DNA of 64,000 bases from Megaleporinus macrocephalus (GCA_021613375.1 CM038720.1:20262215-20326214); one strand, 5' to 3'; shown: positions 40,815-52,900, counted from the stretch's first letter. Numbers and translations are program-made. The notes: generated from the letters alone by a model not told the origin.

Positions 40815-40820
40815 TTTATT
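40815..40820 (-). terminator. AATAAA overlapping the CCDC106-like stop codon
   Basis: The final bases ...AGT AAA TAA AGC contain AATAAA spanning the stop codon. If used, the 3' UTR would be only about 10-30 bases. Confidence 0.4.
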
Positions 40821-43800
40821 TACTGACGATCGGTAAAAGCTCCCCCTTTGCTTTCATGGCTTTGATCTTGGCCTTGATGCTGTCGTCCATGGCCTGTTTG
40901 CACCTGATTGCGTAGTGGGCCAGCGTTTCCTCCTTCTCATCCCACGGAGGCAGGGCGTGGAAGACCTCTGGAGCGGCCAGGCTGAGTTCTGCGATAGCCG
41001 CTGTCCTGGAGATGGTGTTGCGGTCCACTCCAACCCTGTCGAAGGCCACTTTCATGGAGACGCTCCGGCGGAACTCCTGCAGAGCCGTCATGTAACGAGC
41101 GATCACCCCCACAACGTTTTTCACTGCGGAGAGGCAGACGCTGTCAGTTAGTGATTCAAGTGAGGCTAAAACACTGATACTTTCGATTCTGATATTTATT
41201 TCCAGAATTAATACTCTCAGGATGCATTTGTAAGTGAGTGTATTACGCAGTAAACTGAATATTAATTACTACATAAACAGTATTATTATGCAAACATTCA
41301 ATTATTTATGTAAAGATTTTTAATTTATCTTAAATTCATTAAAATATATATATAGCTATTTCTATCAGAATATTAGCCTTAGAATTACTCGATATCGAAA
41401 CTAAAAGTAGTGGCAAGTTTTCTGTTAGAAGTTTGCTTCTTTTGTTCAGGAGCTGCAAAGATCTACTACACAGAACAGTAGTAGACCACCATGCTAACTC
41501 CATGCCTAAATTATCACACAACTGATGTAGACCAGGTTGGGTTGTTTAGTGATAGTGATGCAGGCTAAACTTATCTGTTTATATAAGGACTGGCCTTTCT
41601 CTGTGTACGCTTCAGGCTGCATGTGACCTATTGTGTTTACTTACTGTGTAGTTATGTCTCAGTTCAGCTCTCATTTAATGTAGTAATGGCAGAAAGCTGC
41701 ATCGGGCGCTGTAAAACGCTCAGGAAGTGAACAGTGCTCTGAGTCGCTGAGTCTTAACGTGTTGCGTTATGGGAGGTGTGTGTACCTCCATTAAAAAGGA
41801 TGGTTTCAAACTTGTACATGTAAAATATCAGATTTTACTATTGGTGGATATGTACATGTAAAATATGAGATTTTACTATTGGCGGATATGTACATGTAAA
41901 ATATCAGATTTTACTATTGGCGGATGTGTACACGTAAAATATGAGATTTTACTATTGGCGGATGTGTACATGTAAAATATCAGATTTTACTATTGGCGGA
42001 TGTGCACATGTAAAATATGAGATTTTACTATTAGCGGATGTGTACATGTAAAATATCAGATTTTACTATTGGCGGATGTGTACATGTAAAATATGAGATT
42101 TTACTATTAGCGGATGTGTACATGTAAAATATCAGATTTTACTATTGGCGGATGTGTACATGTAAAATATCAGATTTTACTATTTTCGGATGTGCACATG
42201 TAAAATATCAGATTTTACTATTGGCGGATGTGTACATGTAAAATATCAGATTTTACTATTGGCGGATGTGTACATGTAAAATATCAGATTTTACTATTGG
42301 CGGATGTGTACATGTAAAATATCAGATTTTACTATTGGCGGATGTGTACATGTAAAATATCAGATTTTACTATTTTCGGATGTGTACACGTAAAATATCA
42401 GATTTTACTATTGGCGGATGTGTACATGTAAAATATCAGATTTTACTATTGGCGGATGTGTACACGTAAAATATCAGATTTTACTATTGGCGGATGTGTA
42501 CATGTAAAATATCAGATTTTACTATTGGCGGATGTGTACACAAAAAAAAAAAAGATTTTACTATTTTCGGATATGCACATGTAAAATATCAGATTTTACT
42601 ATTTTCGGATGTGCACATGTAAAATATCAGATTTTACTATTGGCGGATGTGCACATGTAAAATATCAGATTTTACTATTGGCGGATATGCACATGTAAAA
42701 TATCAGATTTTACTATTGGCGGATATGCACATGTAAAATATCAGATTTTACTATTGGTGGATATGCACATGTAAAATATCAGATTTTACTATTGATGGAT
42801 ATGTACATGTAAAATATGAGATTTTACTATTAGCGGATGTGTACATGTAAAATATCAGATTTTACTATTGGCGGATGTGTACATGTAAAATATCAGATTT
42901 TACTATTGGCGGATGTGTACACATAAAATATCAGATTTTACTATTGGCAGATGTGTACACGTAAAATATCAGATTTTACTATTGGCGGATGTGTACACGT
43001 AAAAAATATCAGATTTTACTATTTTCGGATATGCACATGTAAAATATCAGATTTTACTATTTTCGGATATGCACATGTAAAATATCAGATTTTACTATTG
43101 GCGGATGTGTACATGTAAAATATCAGATTTTACTATTGGCGGATGTGTACATGTAAAATATCAGATTTTACTATTGGTGGATATGTACATGTAAAATATC
43201 AGATTTTACTATTGGTGGATATGTACATGTAAAATATCAGATTTTACTATTGGCGGATGTGTACATGTAAAATATGAGATTTTACTATTAGCGGATGTGT
43301 ACATGTAAAATATGAGATTTTACTATTAGTGGATATGTACATGTAAAATATCAGATTTTACTATTGGCGGATGTGTACATGTAAAATATGAGATTTTACT
43401 ATTAGCGGATGTGTACACGTAAAATATGAGATTTTACAGACGCTGTCAGTTAGTGATTCAAGTGAGGCTAAAACACTGATACTTTCGATTCTGATATTTA
43501 TTTCCAGAATTAATACTCTCAGGATGCATTTGTAAGTGAGTGTATTATGCAGTAAACTGAATATTAATTACTACATAAACAGTATTATTATGCAAACATT
43601 CAATTATTTATGTAAAGATTTTTAATTTATCTTAAATTCATTAAAATATATATATAGCTATTTCTATCAGAATATTAGCCTTAGAATTACTCGATATCGA
43701 AACTAAAAGTAGTGGCAAGTTTTCTGTTAGAAGTTTGCTTCTTTTGTTCAGGAGCTGCAAAGATCTACTACACAGAACAGTAGTAGACCACCATGCTAAC

Positions 43801-46800
43801 TCCATGCCTAAATTATCACACAACTGATTTAGACCAGGTTGGGTTGTTTAGTGATAGTGATGCAGGCTAAACTTATCTGTTTATATAAGGACTGGCCTTT
43901 CTCTGTGTACGCTTCAGGCTGCATGTGACCTATTGTGTTTACTTACTGTGTAGTTATGTCTCAGTTCAGCTCTCATTTAATGTAGTAATGGCAGAAAGCT
44001 GCATCGGGCGCTGTAAAACGCTCAGGAAGTGAACAGTGCTCTGAGTCGCTGAGTCTTAACGTGTTGCGTTATGGGAGGTGTGTGTACCTCCATTAAAAAG
44101 GATGGTTTCAAACTTGTACATGTAAAATATCAGATTTTACTATTGGTGGATATGTACATGTAAAATATGAGATTTTACTATTGGCGGATATGTACATGTA
44201 AAATATCAGATTTTACTATTGGCGGATGTGTACATGTAAAATATGAGATTTTACTATTAGCGGATGTGTACATGTAAAATATGAGATTTTACTATTTTCG
44301 GATGTGCACATGTAAAATATCAGATTTTACTATTTTCGGATGTGCACATGTAAAATATCAGATTTTACTATTGGCGGATGTGTACATGTAAAATATGAGA
44401 TTTTACTATTAGCGGATGTGTACATGTAAAATATCAGATTTTACTATTTTCGGATGTGCACATGTAAAATATCAGATTTTACTATTTTCGGATGTGCACA
44501 TGTAAAATATCAGATTTTACTATTGGCGGATGTGTACATGTAAAATATCAGATTTTACTATTTTCGGATGTGCACATGTAAAATATCAGATTTTACTATT
44601 GGCGGATGTGTACATGTAAAATATCAGATTTTACTATTGCCGGATGTGTACATGTAAAATATCAGATTTTACTATTGGCGGATGTGTACACAAAAAAAAA
44701 AAAAGATTTTACTATTTTCGGATATGCACATGTAAAATATCAGATTTTACTATTTTCGGATGTGCACATGTAAAATATCAGATTTTACTATTGGCGGATG
44801 TGCACATGTAAAATATCAGATTTTACTATTGGCGGATATGCACATGTAAAATATGAGATTTTACTATTGGCGGATATGCACATGTAAAATATCAGATTTT
44901 ACTATTGGCGGATGTGTACATGTAAAATATGAGATTTTACTATTGGCGGATGTGTACATGTAAAATATGAGATTTTACTATTGGCGGATGTGTACATGTA
45001 AAATATGAGATTTTACTATTAGCGGATGTGTACATGTAAAATATCAGATTTTACTATTGGCGCATGTGTACATGTAAAATATCAGATTTTACTATTGGCG
45101 GATGTGTACATGTAAAATATGAGATTTTACTATTAGCGGATGTGTACATGTAAAATATGAGATTTTACTATTAGCGGATGTATACATGTAAAATATGAGA
45201 TTTTACTATTAGCGGATGTGTACACGTAAAATATGAGATTTTACTATTGGCGGATGTGTACACGTAAAATATGAGATTTTACTATTGGCGGATGTGTACA
45301 CGTAAAATATGAGATTTTACTTTTAGCGGATGTGTACATGTAAAATATGAGATTTTACTATTAGCGGATGTGTACATGTAAAATATCAGATTTTACTATT
45401 GGCGGATGTGTACACGTAAAATATCAGATTTTACTATTGGCGGATGTGTACACGTAAAATATCAGATTTTACTATTGGCGGATGTGTACACGTAAAAAAT
45501 ATCAGATTTTACTATTTTCGGATATGCACATGTAAAATATCAGATTTTACTATTGGCGGGTGTGTACATGTAAAATATGAGATTTTACTATTGGCGGACG
45601 TGTACATGTAAAATATCAGATTTTACTATTGGCGGATGTGTACATGTAAAATATCAGATTTTACTATTGGCGGATGTGTACATGTAAAATATGAGATTTT
45701 ACTATTGGCGGATATGTACATGTAAAATATCAGATTTTACTATTGGCGGATGTGTACATGTAAAATATGAGATTTTACTATTGGCGGATATGTACATGTA
45801 AAATATCAGATTTTACTATTGGCGGATGTGTACATGTAAAATATGAGATTTTACTATTGGCGGATGTGTACATGTAAAATATGAGATTTTACTATTGGCG
45901 GACGTGTACATGTAAAATATGAGATTTTACTATTGGCGGATATGTACATGTAAAATATCAGATTTTACTATTGGCGGATGTGTACATGTAAAATATGAGA
46001 TTTTACTATTGGCGGACGTGTACATGTAAAATATGAGATTTTACTATTGGCGGATATGTACATGTAAAATATCAGATTTTACTATTGGCGGATGTGTACA
46101 TGTAAAATATGAGATTTTACTATTGGCGGATGTGTACATGTAAAATATCAGATTTTACTATTGGCGGATGTGTACACGTAAAATATGAGATTTTACTATT
46201 GGCGGATGTGTACATGTAAAATATGAGATTTTACTATTAGCGGATGTGTACATGTAAAATATCAGATTTTACTATTGGCGGATGTGTACACGTAAAATAT
46301 GAGATTTTACTATTGGCGGATGTGTACATGTAAAATATGAGATTTTACTATTGGCGGATGTGTACATGTAAAATATCAGATTTTACTATTGGCGGATGTG
46401 TACATGTAAAACATCAGATTTTACTATTAGCGGATGTGTACATGTAAAATATGAGATTTTACTATTAGCGGATGTGTACATGTAAAATATGAGATTTTAC
46501 TATTGGCGGGATGTGTACATGTAAAATATCAGATTTTACTATTGGCGGATATGTACATGTAAAATATGAGATTTTACTATTGGCGGATGTGTACATGTAA
46601 AATATGAGATTTTACTATTAGCGGATGTGTACATGTAAAATATGAGATTTTACTATTAGCGGATGTGTACATGTAAAATATCAGATTTTACTATTGGCGG
46701 ATGTGTACACGTAAAATATGAGATTTTACTATTGGCGGATGTGTACATGTAAAATATCAGATTTTACTATTGGCGGATGTGTACATGTAAAATATCAGAT

Positions 46801-48891
46801 TTTACTATTGGCGGATGTGTACATGTAAAATATGAGATTTTACTATTAGCGGATGTGTACATGTAAAATATCAGATTTTACTATTAGCGGATGTGTACAT
46901 GTAAAATATCAGATTTTACTATTAGCGGATGTGTACATGTAAAATATCCAATATCGGTGTTTCAGTGATTCTTTTAATATGTATATAATTTCATTTAAAA
47001 AAGTTTTTGTTTTTTAGGTAGCCAATCACATACTTCGGACTCGCGTGTTCTCTCCATCTCTGCTTCTCTTGGAAGAAATCTTGATGGTTCTCTGTCGGTC
47101 TAACGGATGCAGCTCCACCTCTTCAAAGGAGTCAAAAAGTGCTGGTGGCTCAAAGGGAGCTCCTTCCTCAGGGAATGAACCAATCAGCTGATGGGAGCTC
47201 CCTGCCTCCATCTGACTAGAAGGATGACCTCTTCTCTTTTCTGCCAAAGACACAAAACAGCTAGCAGTGGTCAACATACTTCAAAAACAGACTTAATTCC
47301 TTTGTTCAACCCCTAATGCAGGTGTATGGTTCTGTTATGGGTTAGAGAACGTAGTTATGTGAGTGAGGAACCACATATGCACAACATATCTGTAAATGCA
47401 GGCAGTATAGCTTATTTCTCCTTATCTAACCCTCATTCTATTATTTCTTTTCTTAATTATTTAAAAGGGGGCATATTATACAAAACTCACTTTTTTATCT
47501 GGAGTGCTTACCAGCCCATAAAATATGACAACCCAGTCTGTTTTTTATGGCTGCCTAGATCAGAAAATATGAAATTCAACAAGCTGTTCAGATTTGGCTC
47601 CCCTTCCTATGTCAAACAGGGGCTCATTAAAATGGGAACCCATCTGTGCAGCTTCGCACATGGCTTCAGAACTATCTTCATGAATCGATGCCAATCAACA
47701 GAGCTAATCATGGGAACTGCTCTCTTGTCTGCTAGTGGACATGGTTCATTTCTGATGCCAACGTCTGGCTACAGTTGGTTTTGAATTTGTGTCAGACAAA
47801 GTAGTAACTTATATGAGCCAGGTTCTCACTAGAATTCCCGTTTCACCTTAAATGGCCAAGCAGTTCCGTTCTAGCCGCTCACGCTACCTCTCCTGCATCT
47901 GGTGTTGGAATTTCTGAGCTCCATCTTAAACACTGCAGCAGTTACATTCCAACACTTTAGGCACTCGCTGTAAACTGCTGTGTCATTTTTAAGGCGGACC
48001 CAGAAAATTCAGTGAAGCAGCCGCTGAATAAGAAGCCAATTTCAGCCTCATGTGTCTGACTGCTTTTCCAACTCGGGTCCGTAAGATTTTCCTAAAAGAA
48101 AGAATTAATACCAACCGTCAGCTGTCGAAAACTGCTAACAGCCCAGGTAATATATTAACAGAGATGTAATGTTCTAGATAACTTTTGGTGTTTAGGACTA
48201 GCAAATGTTAACAGTTGAGGTAATATATTAATGGAGATGTAAAGTTCTAGATAGTTACTGGTATTTAACATTATCACTAACAGCTGAGGTAACATTAACA
48301 GAGATGTAAAGTTCTAGATAAATCTTGGGGTTATATCCTTCAGGTTTTCACAATAACATTAATGTTGTTCGTTTGTTAGTTGAATGTCTGTAAGAGGAGC
48401 TTCATCTAATCACCAGGTGAATAAAGGTGGGAGTAAACTGAGAGAATGTGTTCTAGTGTTGAGATACGCCCCAAAGAAAAGAGGGGCGGGGTCAGCAGTG
48501 GCTGGTTATCATTTAAAGAAACACTCGATGCAGTTGTTCAGAACAGCAGTGTTTAGACGGGGAGGAAGAGCTGTGCTGTTTCATCAAAGCATGTCAGACG
48601 TTTCAGGGAAAGCTCATCCCACACGTCTCCTTCAAGCACTTTATTACTTTATTCTCATGCAGGAAGGTTTATGGATTTGATTGGTTGCAGCGTACGGGTC
48701 TAGTCGCTTACCTGGCCGAAGCTGGTCTTGGAGAAATTCACAGATGAGCTCAGCCTTTTTGGTGAGTTCCTGCTGCAGCAGCTCTTTGTCCTGTTTGAGG
48801 CTGCTGATGGTTTCCCCGAGCATCACACTTTTACTCCTCTCAGCCTGCAGAAGAGCCTTCAGCTTCTCTATCTCATACACAGCAAAAGGCA
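40816..48891 (-). CDS. coiled-coil domain-containing protein 106-like (three 3' exons; 5' end not found)
   Basis: Resembles the CCDC106 family, nuclear proteins with an N-terminal coiled coil and a conserved C-terminal domain; human CCDC106 has been reported to bind p53. Exons: 48891-48712, 47240-47034, 41123-40816, with phases 1 and 1 joining exactly (xTG...CAG/GT, AG/AA...GAA/GT, AG/TG). The first visible exon is a leucine/glutamate-rich coiled coil (EIEKLKALLQAERSKSVMLG, then LKQDKELLQQELTKKAELIC). The middle exon is acidic then basic (FDSFEEVELHPL, ISSKRSRDGE). The last exon is the conserved domain: VIARYMTALQEFRRSVSMKV, AFDRVGVDRNTISRTAAIAE, ending KGELLPIVSK. No certain start was found. 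A possible 13-nt exon, ATG TAC TCG AGA A at 49303-49291 with a good GTAAGT donor, fits the phase but lies in repeat-like sequence. The last intron holds the 38-bp minisatellite. Confidence 0.8.
41135..43436. repeat. 2302-bp tandem duplication, first copy
   Basis: From 'cagacgctgtcagttagtga' at 41135 the sequence repeats at 43437 with an offset of 2302. The unique 0.68-kb part is almost identical between copies (differences noticed: c/t near 41248 and g/t near 41527). The copy starts 10 bases inside the intron from the 3' splice site at 41124-41125. Confidence 0.95.
41813..43436. repeat. 38-bp minisatellite array, block 1 (about 43 copies)
   Basis: The unit is tgtacatgtaaaatatcag followed by attttactattggcggatg, period 38. 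Variants differ mainly at cag/gag, ggcgg/ttcgg/agcgg, tgtaca/tgcaca and catg/cacg. One unit carries a 12-A run (42543-42553 area), and one has AA inserted (near 43001). Each unit contains GTAAAAT and ATTTTAC as inverted arms around a 5-base loop, and the palindrome TACATGTA. Confidence 0.97.
43437..44114. repeat. second copy of the unique part of the 2302-bp duplication
   Basis: Near-identical to 41135-41812. It includes a truncated version of the intron's 3' end (the pyrimidine-rich bases up to 'gtctg' on the minus strand) but not the AG or exon. Confidence 0.95.
44115..46948. repeat. 38-bp minisatellite array, block 2 (about 75 copies)
   Basis: Same unit as block 1. The 13-A oddball unit (44692-44704) and the AA-insertion unit (near 45493) of block 1 recur here in the same order. 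The spacing has changed by whole units, so copy number has drifted after duplication. A three-unit higher-order pattern with 'gcggacgtg' occurs near 45901 and 46015 (114 bases apart). Confidence 0.97.
47320..47790 (+). repeat. probable dispersed repeat in CCDC106-like intron
   Basis: A 152-codon open frame runs through this intron on the strand opposite the gene, but the protein shows no recognised domain and begins and ends without gene context. Its 'gggggcatattatacaaaac' start resembles ends of fish MITE families. Interpreted as a repeat rather than a gene. Confidence 0.4.
47840..48000. repeat. longer palindromic repeat (ttccaccttaaa family)
   Basis: Outer arms 'tttcaccttaaatgg' and 'tttttaaggcggacc' are inverted. 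The interior has further 'ccatcttaaacactgcagca' and 'gtaaactgctgtg' pairings. Related to 11093-11158 and 32867-32912. Confidence 0.55.
48138..48330. repeat. three-copy tandem repeat, about 70 bases each
   Basis: 'gaggtaatatattaa..ggagatgtaa.gttctagata' recurs three times, at about 48138, 48211 and 48279, separated by less conserved spacers. It lies in the intron between the coiled-coil and middle exons. Confidence 0.75.
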
Positions 48892-49290
48892 CTGGAGCAG
48901 AAAGAGATAAAAAAAGTTACTTCATTAACTGAATGAAGATCTGAGTACAGATATGTGATCTTCTTCAAGGGCTTTTCAGTAAAGACAGTGGTCCTATATG
49001 GAACCATGAACGCTTAACAGTGGTGAAATGGTTCTTCAGATCAGGAGATTGTGTTGTATATGGTTCTATATAGGACCAAAAACGTTCTGCTATTCTTACG
49101 ATGTATATCTCAGGATAGAAGCGCTGATCTAAGATCTGATCCTCTCTGTGAATTAATAAGAGAGGAATCTGATCCTGGGTTAGAGTTTGGGATCATTTAT
49201 TCCTCCTCCTTAGAGGTGGATATAAAATAGTTACATTTACTCATGTACTTCAGTACAATACTGATGGATTTGTTGAGTAGTTATACTTAC

Positions 49291-49303
49291 TTCTCGAGTA
49301 CAT
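49291..49303 (-). other. possible start exon of the CCDC106-like gene
   Basis: ATG TAC TCG AGA A followed by GTAAGT. It leaves one base, as the acceptor at 48891 requires, giving MYSRMPFAVYEIEK. The surroundings look like a dispersed 'gagtagttatacttacttct' repeat, so this may be chance. Confidence 0.2.
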
Positions 49304-49539
49304 TAGTGAATAACGGAATCTGCTCTTTACTCAGCCAGCCATATTTAGTTACTAATTTCTGTTTTGTGTTCAATTTCGTTCTGCTTTGTTGATGAAAACA
49401 TCTGTATTACTTTGTAATTTGTCACATTTCTGACTTTGGAGTATAAAAAACAGAAAAGTTGAGCCATACAAACATCAGTTCCTGGGCTGATAGATGCTGA
49501 AATGACTAAGAAGTTGCACTCCTGTTCTACACACAACTT

Positions 49540-49912
49540 TTTGAGTATTAGTAAGGTCAGGTACTGATGTTGAACACTGTTGTGAGGATTTGATTAATAG
49601 TGAGGTCAGGTACTGATGTTGAACACTGTTTAAGAATTTGAGTATTAGTGAGGTCAGGTACTGATGTTGAACACTGTTGTGAGGATTTGATTAATAGTGA
49701 GGTCAGGTACTGATGTTAAACACTGTTTAAGAATTTGAGTATTAGTGAGGTCAGGTACTGATGTTGAACACTGTTTAAGAATTTGAGTATTAGTGAGGTC
49801 AGGTACTGATGTTGAACACTGTTGTGAGGATTTGATTAATAGTGAGGTCAGGTACTGATGTTGAACACTGTTTAAGAGTTTGAGTATTAGTGAGGTCAGG
49901 TACTAATTGAAC
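49540..49912. repeat. 48/49-bp tandem repeat, about 8 copies with two alternating forms
   Basis: Core 'gtgaggtcaggtactgatgt' then 'tgaacactgtt' is followed by either 'gtgaggatttgattaata' or 'taagaatttgagtatta'. The two forms alternate irregularly, giving spacings of 48 and 49. It lies between the BEN-domain gene's 3' end and the CCDC106-like exons. Confidence 0.85.
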
Positions 49913-49958
49913 ATTGAACATCGTCATCAAAGTATAAAAAATGATTACACAGAAACAC

Positions 49959-49964
49959 TTTATT
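49959..49964 (-). terminator. candidate poly(A) signal of the BEN-domain gene
   Basis: Minus-strand AATAAA. If it is the end of that gene, the 3' UTR would be about 3.6 kb. Confidence 0.35.
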
Positions 49965-52900
49965 TATGTTCTATAATATTTTTATTACAATCCTCGGTTA
50001 GAAAATAACAAATCAGACCACTCATGATGCATCAAATATAAAAACCCAATTATTTACAAGTCGAGAACAAATAGAGATTGCAGCACGGACAAGGTTCACT
50101 CGTTTTCGTATATGGGATAAAAGTGAATGATTACATAATTTTACCACATATCTCATGATACTGGACTATTATTAGTATATCATAGTGTTGAGTCTTTTCA
50201 GTCTCTTCAGATGTACTCACCAACGTCCTGTTGAGTCTACAGCTGCTCGTATGTGTATTTATCAAAGCAAATGACATTTATATACACACACACACACACA
50301 CACACTCGCACGTATGTACAGATAAAAATGTAAAACTGATGCAGTCGAGATCCATTTATGATCTGAGCAGGCAATGCAGCGCACACTGGAGTAGAATCCA
50401 CACGAGCAAGTATCTAAACCGTTAAAAAAGGGTATCGCTAAAGTAGAAATAAATAGAAGAGCAATAAATTAACTTGAAAGAGGGAACTCATTAAAAGGAA
50501 CAAGTCCGCCTCAGAAGGTGATGCAGGATGGAAAACATGGGCGTCTACAGATACAAGACTCCTGAATGAAGAGTTAACGTGATGATGGCTAGCATTGAGC
50601 CATATGGTTCAAAAACAGTATACTTTTCTTTAATGGAATGAGATTTAGATGTAAACAAGCATTTCAAAAGATTTACTGCAATAAGTACTAAAATACAATA
50701 CAAAATAAGTCTGGCTCAAACCATTGTTAAAATAATTAAGGTCTTTTTTCTCCCCCATTTTCCCTTGCACAATGTACTGGAACCATTAGCACCAGAAAAC
50801 TTTAACTGTGCTTTCTCTATTAGTCATCAGCCCACTGCTGAAGGCTCTACTTTTATGGTTTTTGGTATCTGCTAAAGATTGGTAACAATGAGGCAAATTC
50901 TTAACTTTTCCAGATAAGGATACAGTCCCCAAGCGCCATTACATCACCAATACGTGCACCAGAGCACAGCGTGAAATTAGTCCAACATGAGAGGATAAAG
51001 AAGTAGCACAGCCCAACAGCGTATTCTGACCTTCTGTTAATTATGTTGAAAGTCCGGCTCCCAGTTAAATCATTTAAGGACAGGAAGCCAACAGCTGGAT
51101 TTCTATCCAAACATTTCGCATTTCTGAAATTCTGGCAGAAAAGCAAACTAAAGTTGTTTTCCCATCCTTCAGTTTGCATAGGCTCCCGCGAATAGAAGCA
51201 GCATCAAAAAAAAGATGGAAAGATAAAACTTTGCTTGCTTTAAGCAGAATTAACTTTACAGCCATTACAGTCGGCAGGCAGGAAGAGAATGAGGGCTAAA
51301 ATCTCTGTGCCACGGCAACAACGCCCACCTTCATGAAGCTAACCATGGCTGCTTCTTCTATTTTTAATTGTGCCAGAATGTAACCTTTAAAAAGTTGTGT
51401 GCCATGACTGGACTGTCTGAAAGGTCATATTAAACAAAAAAATAAAATAAATAAATGAATAAAAATAAGAAACAAAAAAACACAAGAGTTAACATTGGCT
51501 CTGGAGACGCTCCTGGAGAGGGATGAAGTTTGAGGCTGAACTCAAGACTGAACTCTTCTAGCCTGGTAACTAAGCAGTTGGTAAGTCCAACATTAAGAGA
51601 AGGGATTGTGCTTTTCTTCTAACGAGAGAAGTGGACACCTGGTGAGATGTTGCCCCCTATTGTTTGGAGTATGAATTTGACAGGTTATCATTTTACAAGT
51701 TGCTCCTTTAAGACATGAAAATAACAATGCTAACGCTTTAGGTTTGCTTGTCTCGCCAACTTAGACGTGTATATGAGAGCATGAGCATGAAACAGCGCAA
51801 GTATTTCATTTTATATCAGCCAGTAAACTAGCTAATTAGCTAATGCAGGACTGTTAGCCAGATTAAGCGCTGTCGAGTGTTTTTTGTTTTGATGGCTCCA
51901 GTTGTCTCAAAGCAAGCAAGTTTATGTTTGGCTCAAAACTAGTTTTTGACTGTGCAGTGGAAAGACAACATAAATAGACACAAGGATGACATTATACAAT
52001 CACATTTGCATTATTGGTACTCTGCTGGTGGTTTTTTGGTACAAAATCTTTAGCCTCCTGTTTCTTTCTCAGTATGTTTAGGTTTTTAGCAGATACACAA
52101 TAATAGACAAATGCAACTTGGGGTAGTGAGTCCAGCCTAAATGGGGAAAGCAAACACTGAAGAATGGCAATATTGTCTACTACAACAGGGGTTCTCGTCT
52201 GGTGGGCAACGCTGGTGCTGCTGGGAGCTGTCTTTTACAATATAGACCACATGTACATTTAAATATGACATATATTGTCATGCTAATTATTTGCAAAAAT
52301 AAAACATTTATATTGAGCTCATTGATTGGTCTGGGGCAATACTAGGTAGTTACATTTAGATTTGTAGTGCAAGTCAATGTAAAATGTTTAACTTATTTAG
52401 ATTGCGGTCCATTGTTGATAAATGATTCAAATCAGAGTCGTTCAAAAGACCAGCTGTCTCAGACAGAAGAAACCATGTGTAAATCAAGATGAAAATACAG
52501 CAGTATGTACTTCGTGGCCTTTAAAACGAGCAACTACTATTCTGTTGTCTGCTCTTATCAAACAAGTCAAACAGTTTACGCAATCACAAGGTGGTTTCAT
52601 ATGGGAAGAATAATGACTATGTATCAAAACCACTGAACTGAGCCAGAACACTGTAACTTTCTGCTTTTCAGCCTGAGTTTCACTGATCAGCTTTCCTTTG
52701 GTGAGTTATAAAAATGTCATTGGATCAGTATGCCAGTGGAAAAACGTTGGCAAACCTCATGCTATGCAATCCAACCACTTTTAACTTTCTTAAACTTGCC
52801 ACTGTACTAGTAATGCTTTACCTGTGAGATAAGAGGGTCTCTCGTATGCGTTGCACGTTACGTCATGTTCACGATGTTTTCTATTGGGAATATACTGTAA

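Noticed and set aside
41813..46948. CRISPR-like regular array
   Set aside because: Units are contiguous 38-bp direct repeats with no unique spacers, in a vertebrate intron. It is a minisatellite.
47326..47784. 152-codon plus-strand frame
   Set aside because: No known domain, no splice or promoter context, and MITE-like flanks; treated as repeat sequence.
50901..51265. 92- and 63-codon minus-strand frames with partly protein-like composition
   Set aside because: No splice frame or recognised domain; probably UTR or an unlisted repeat.
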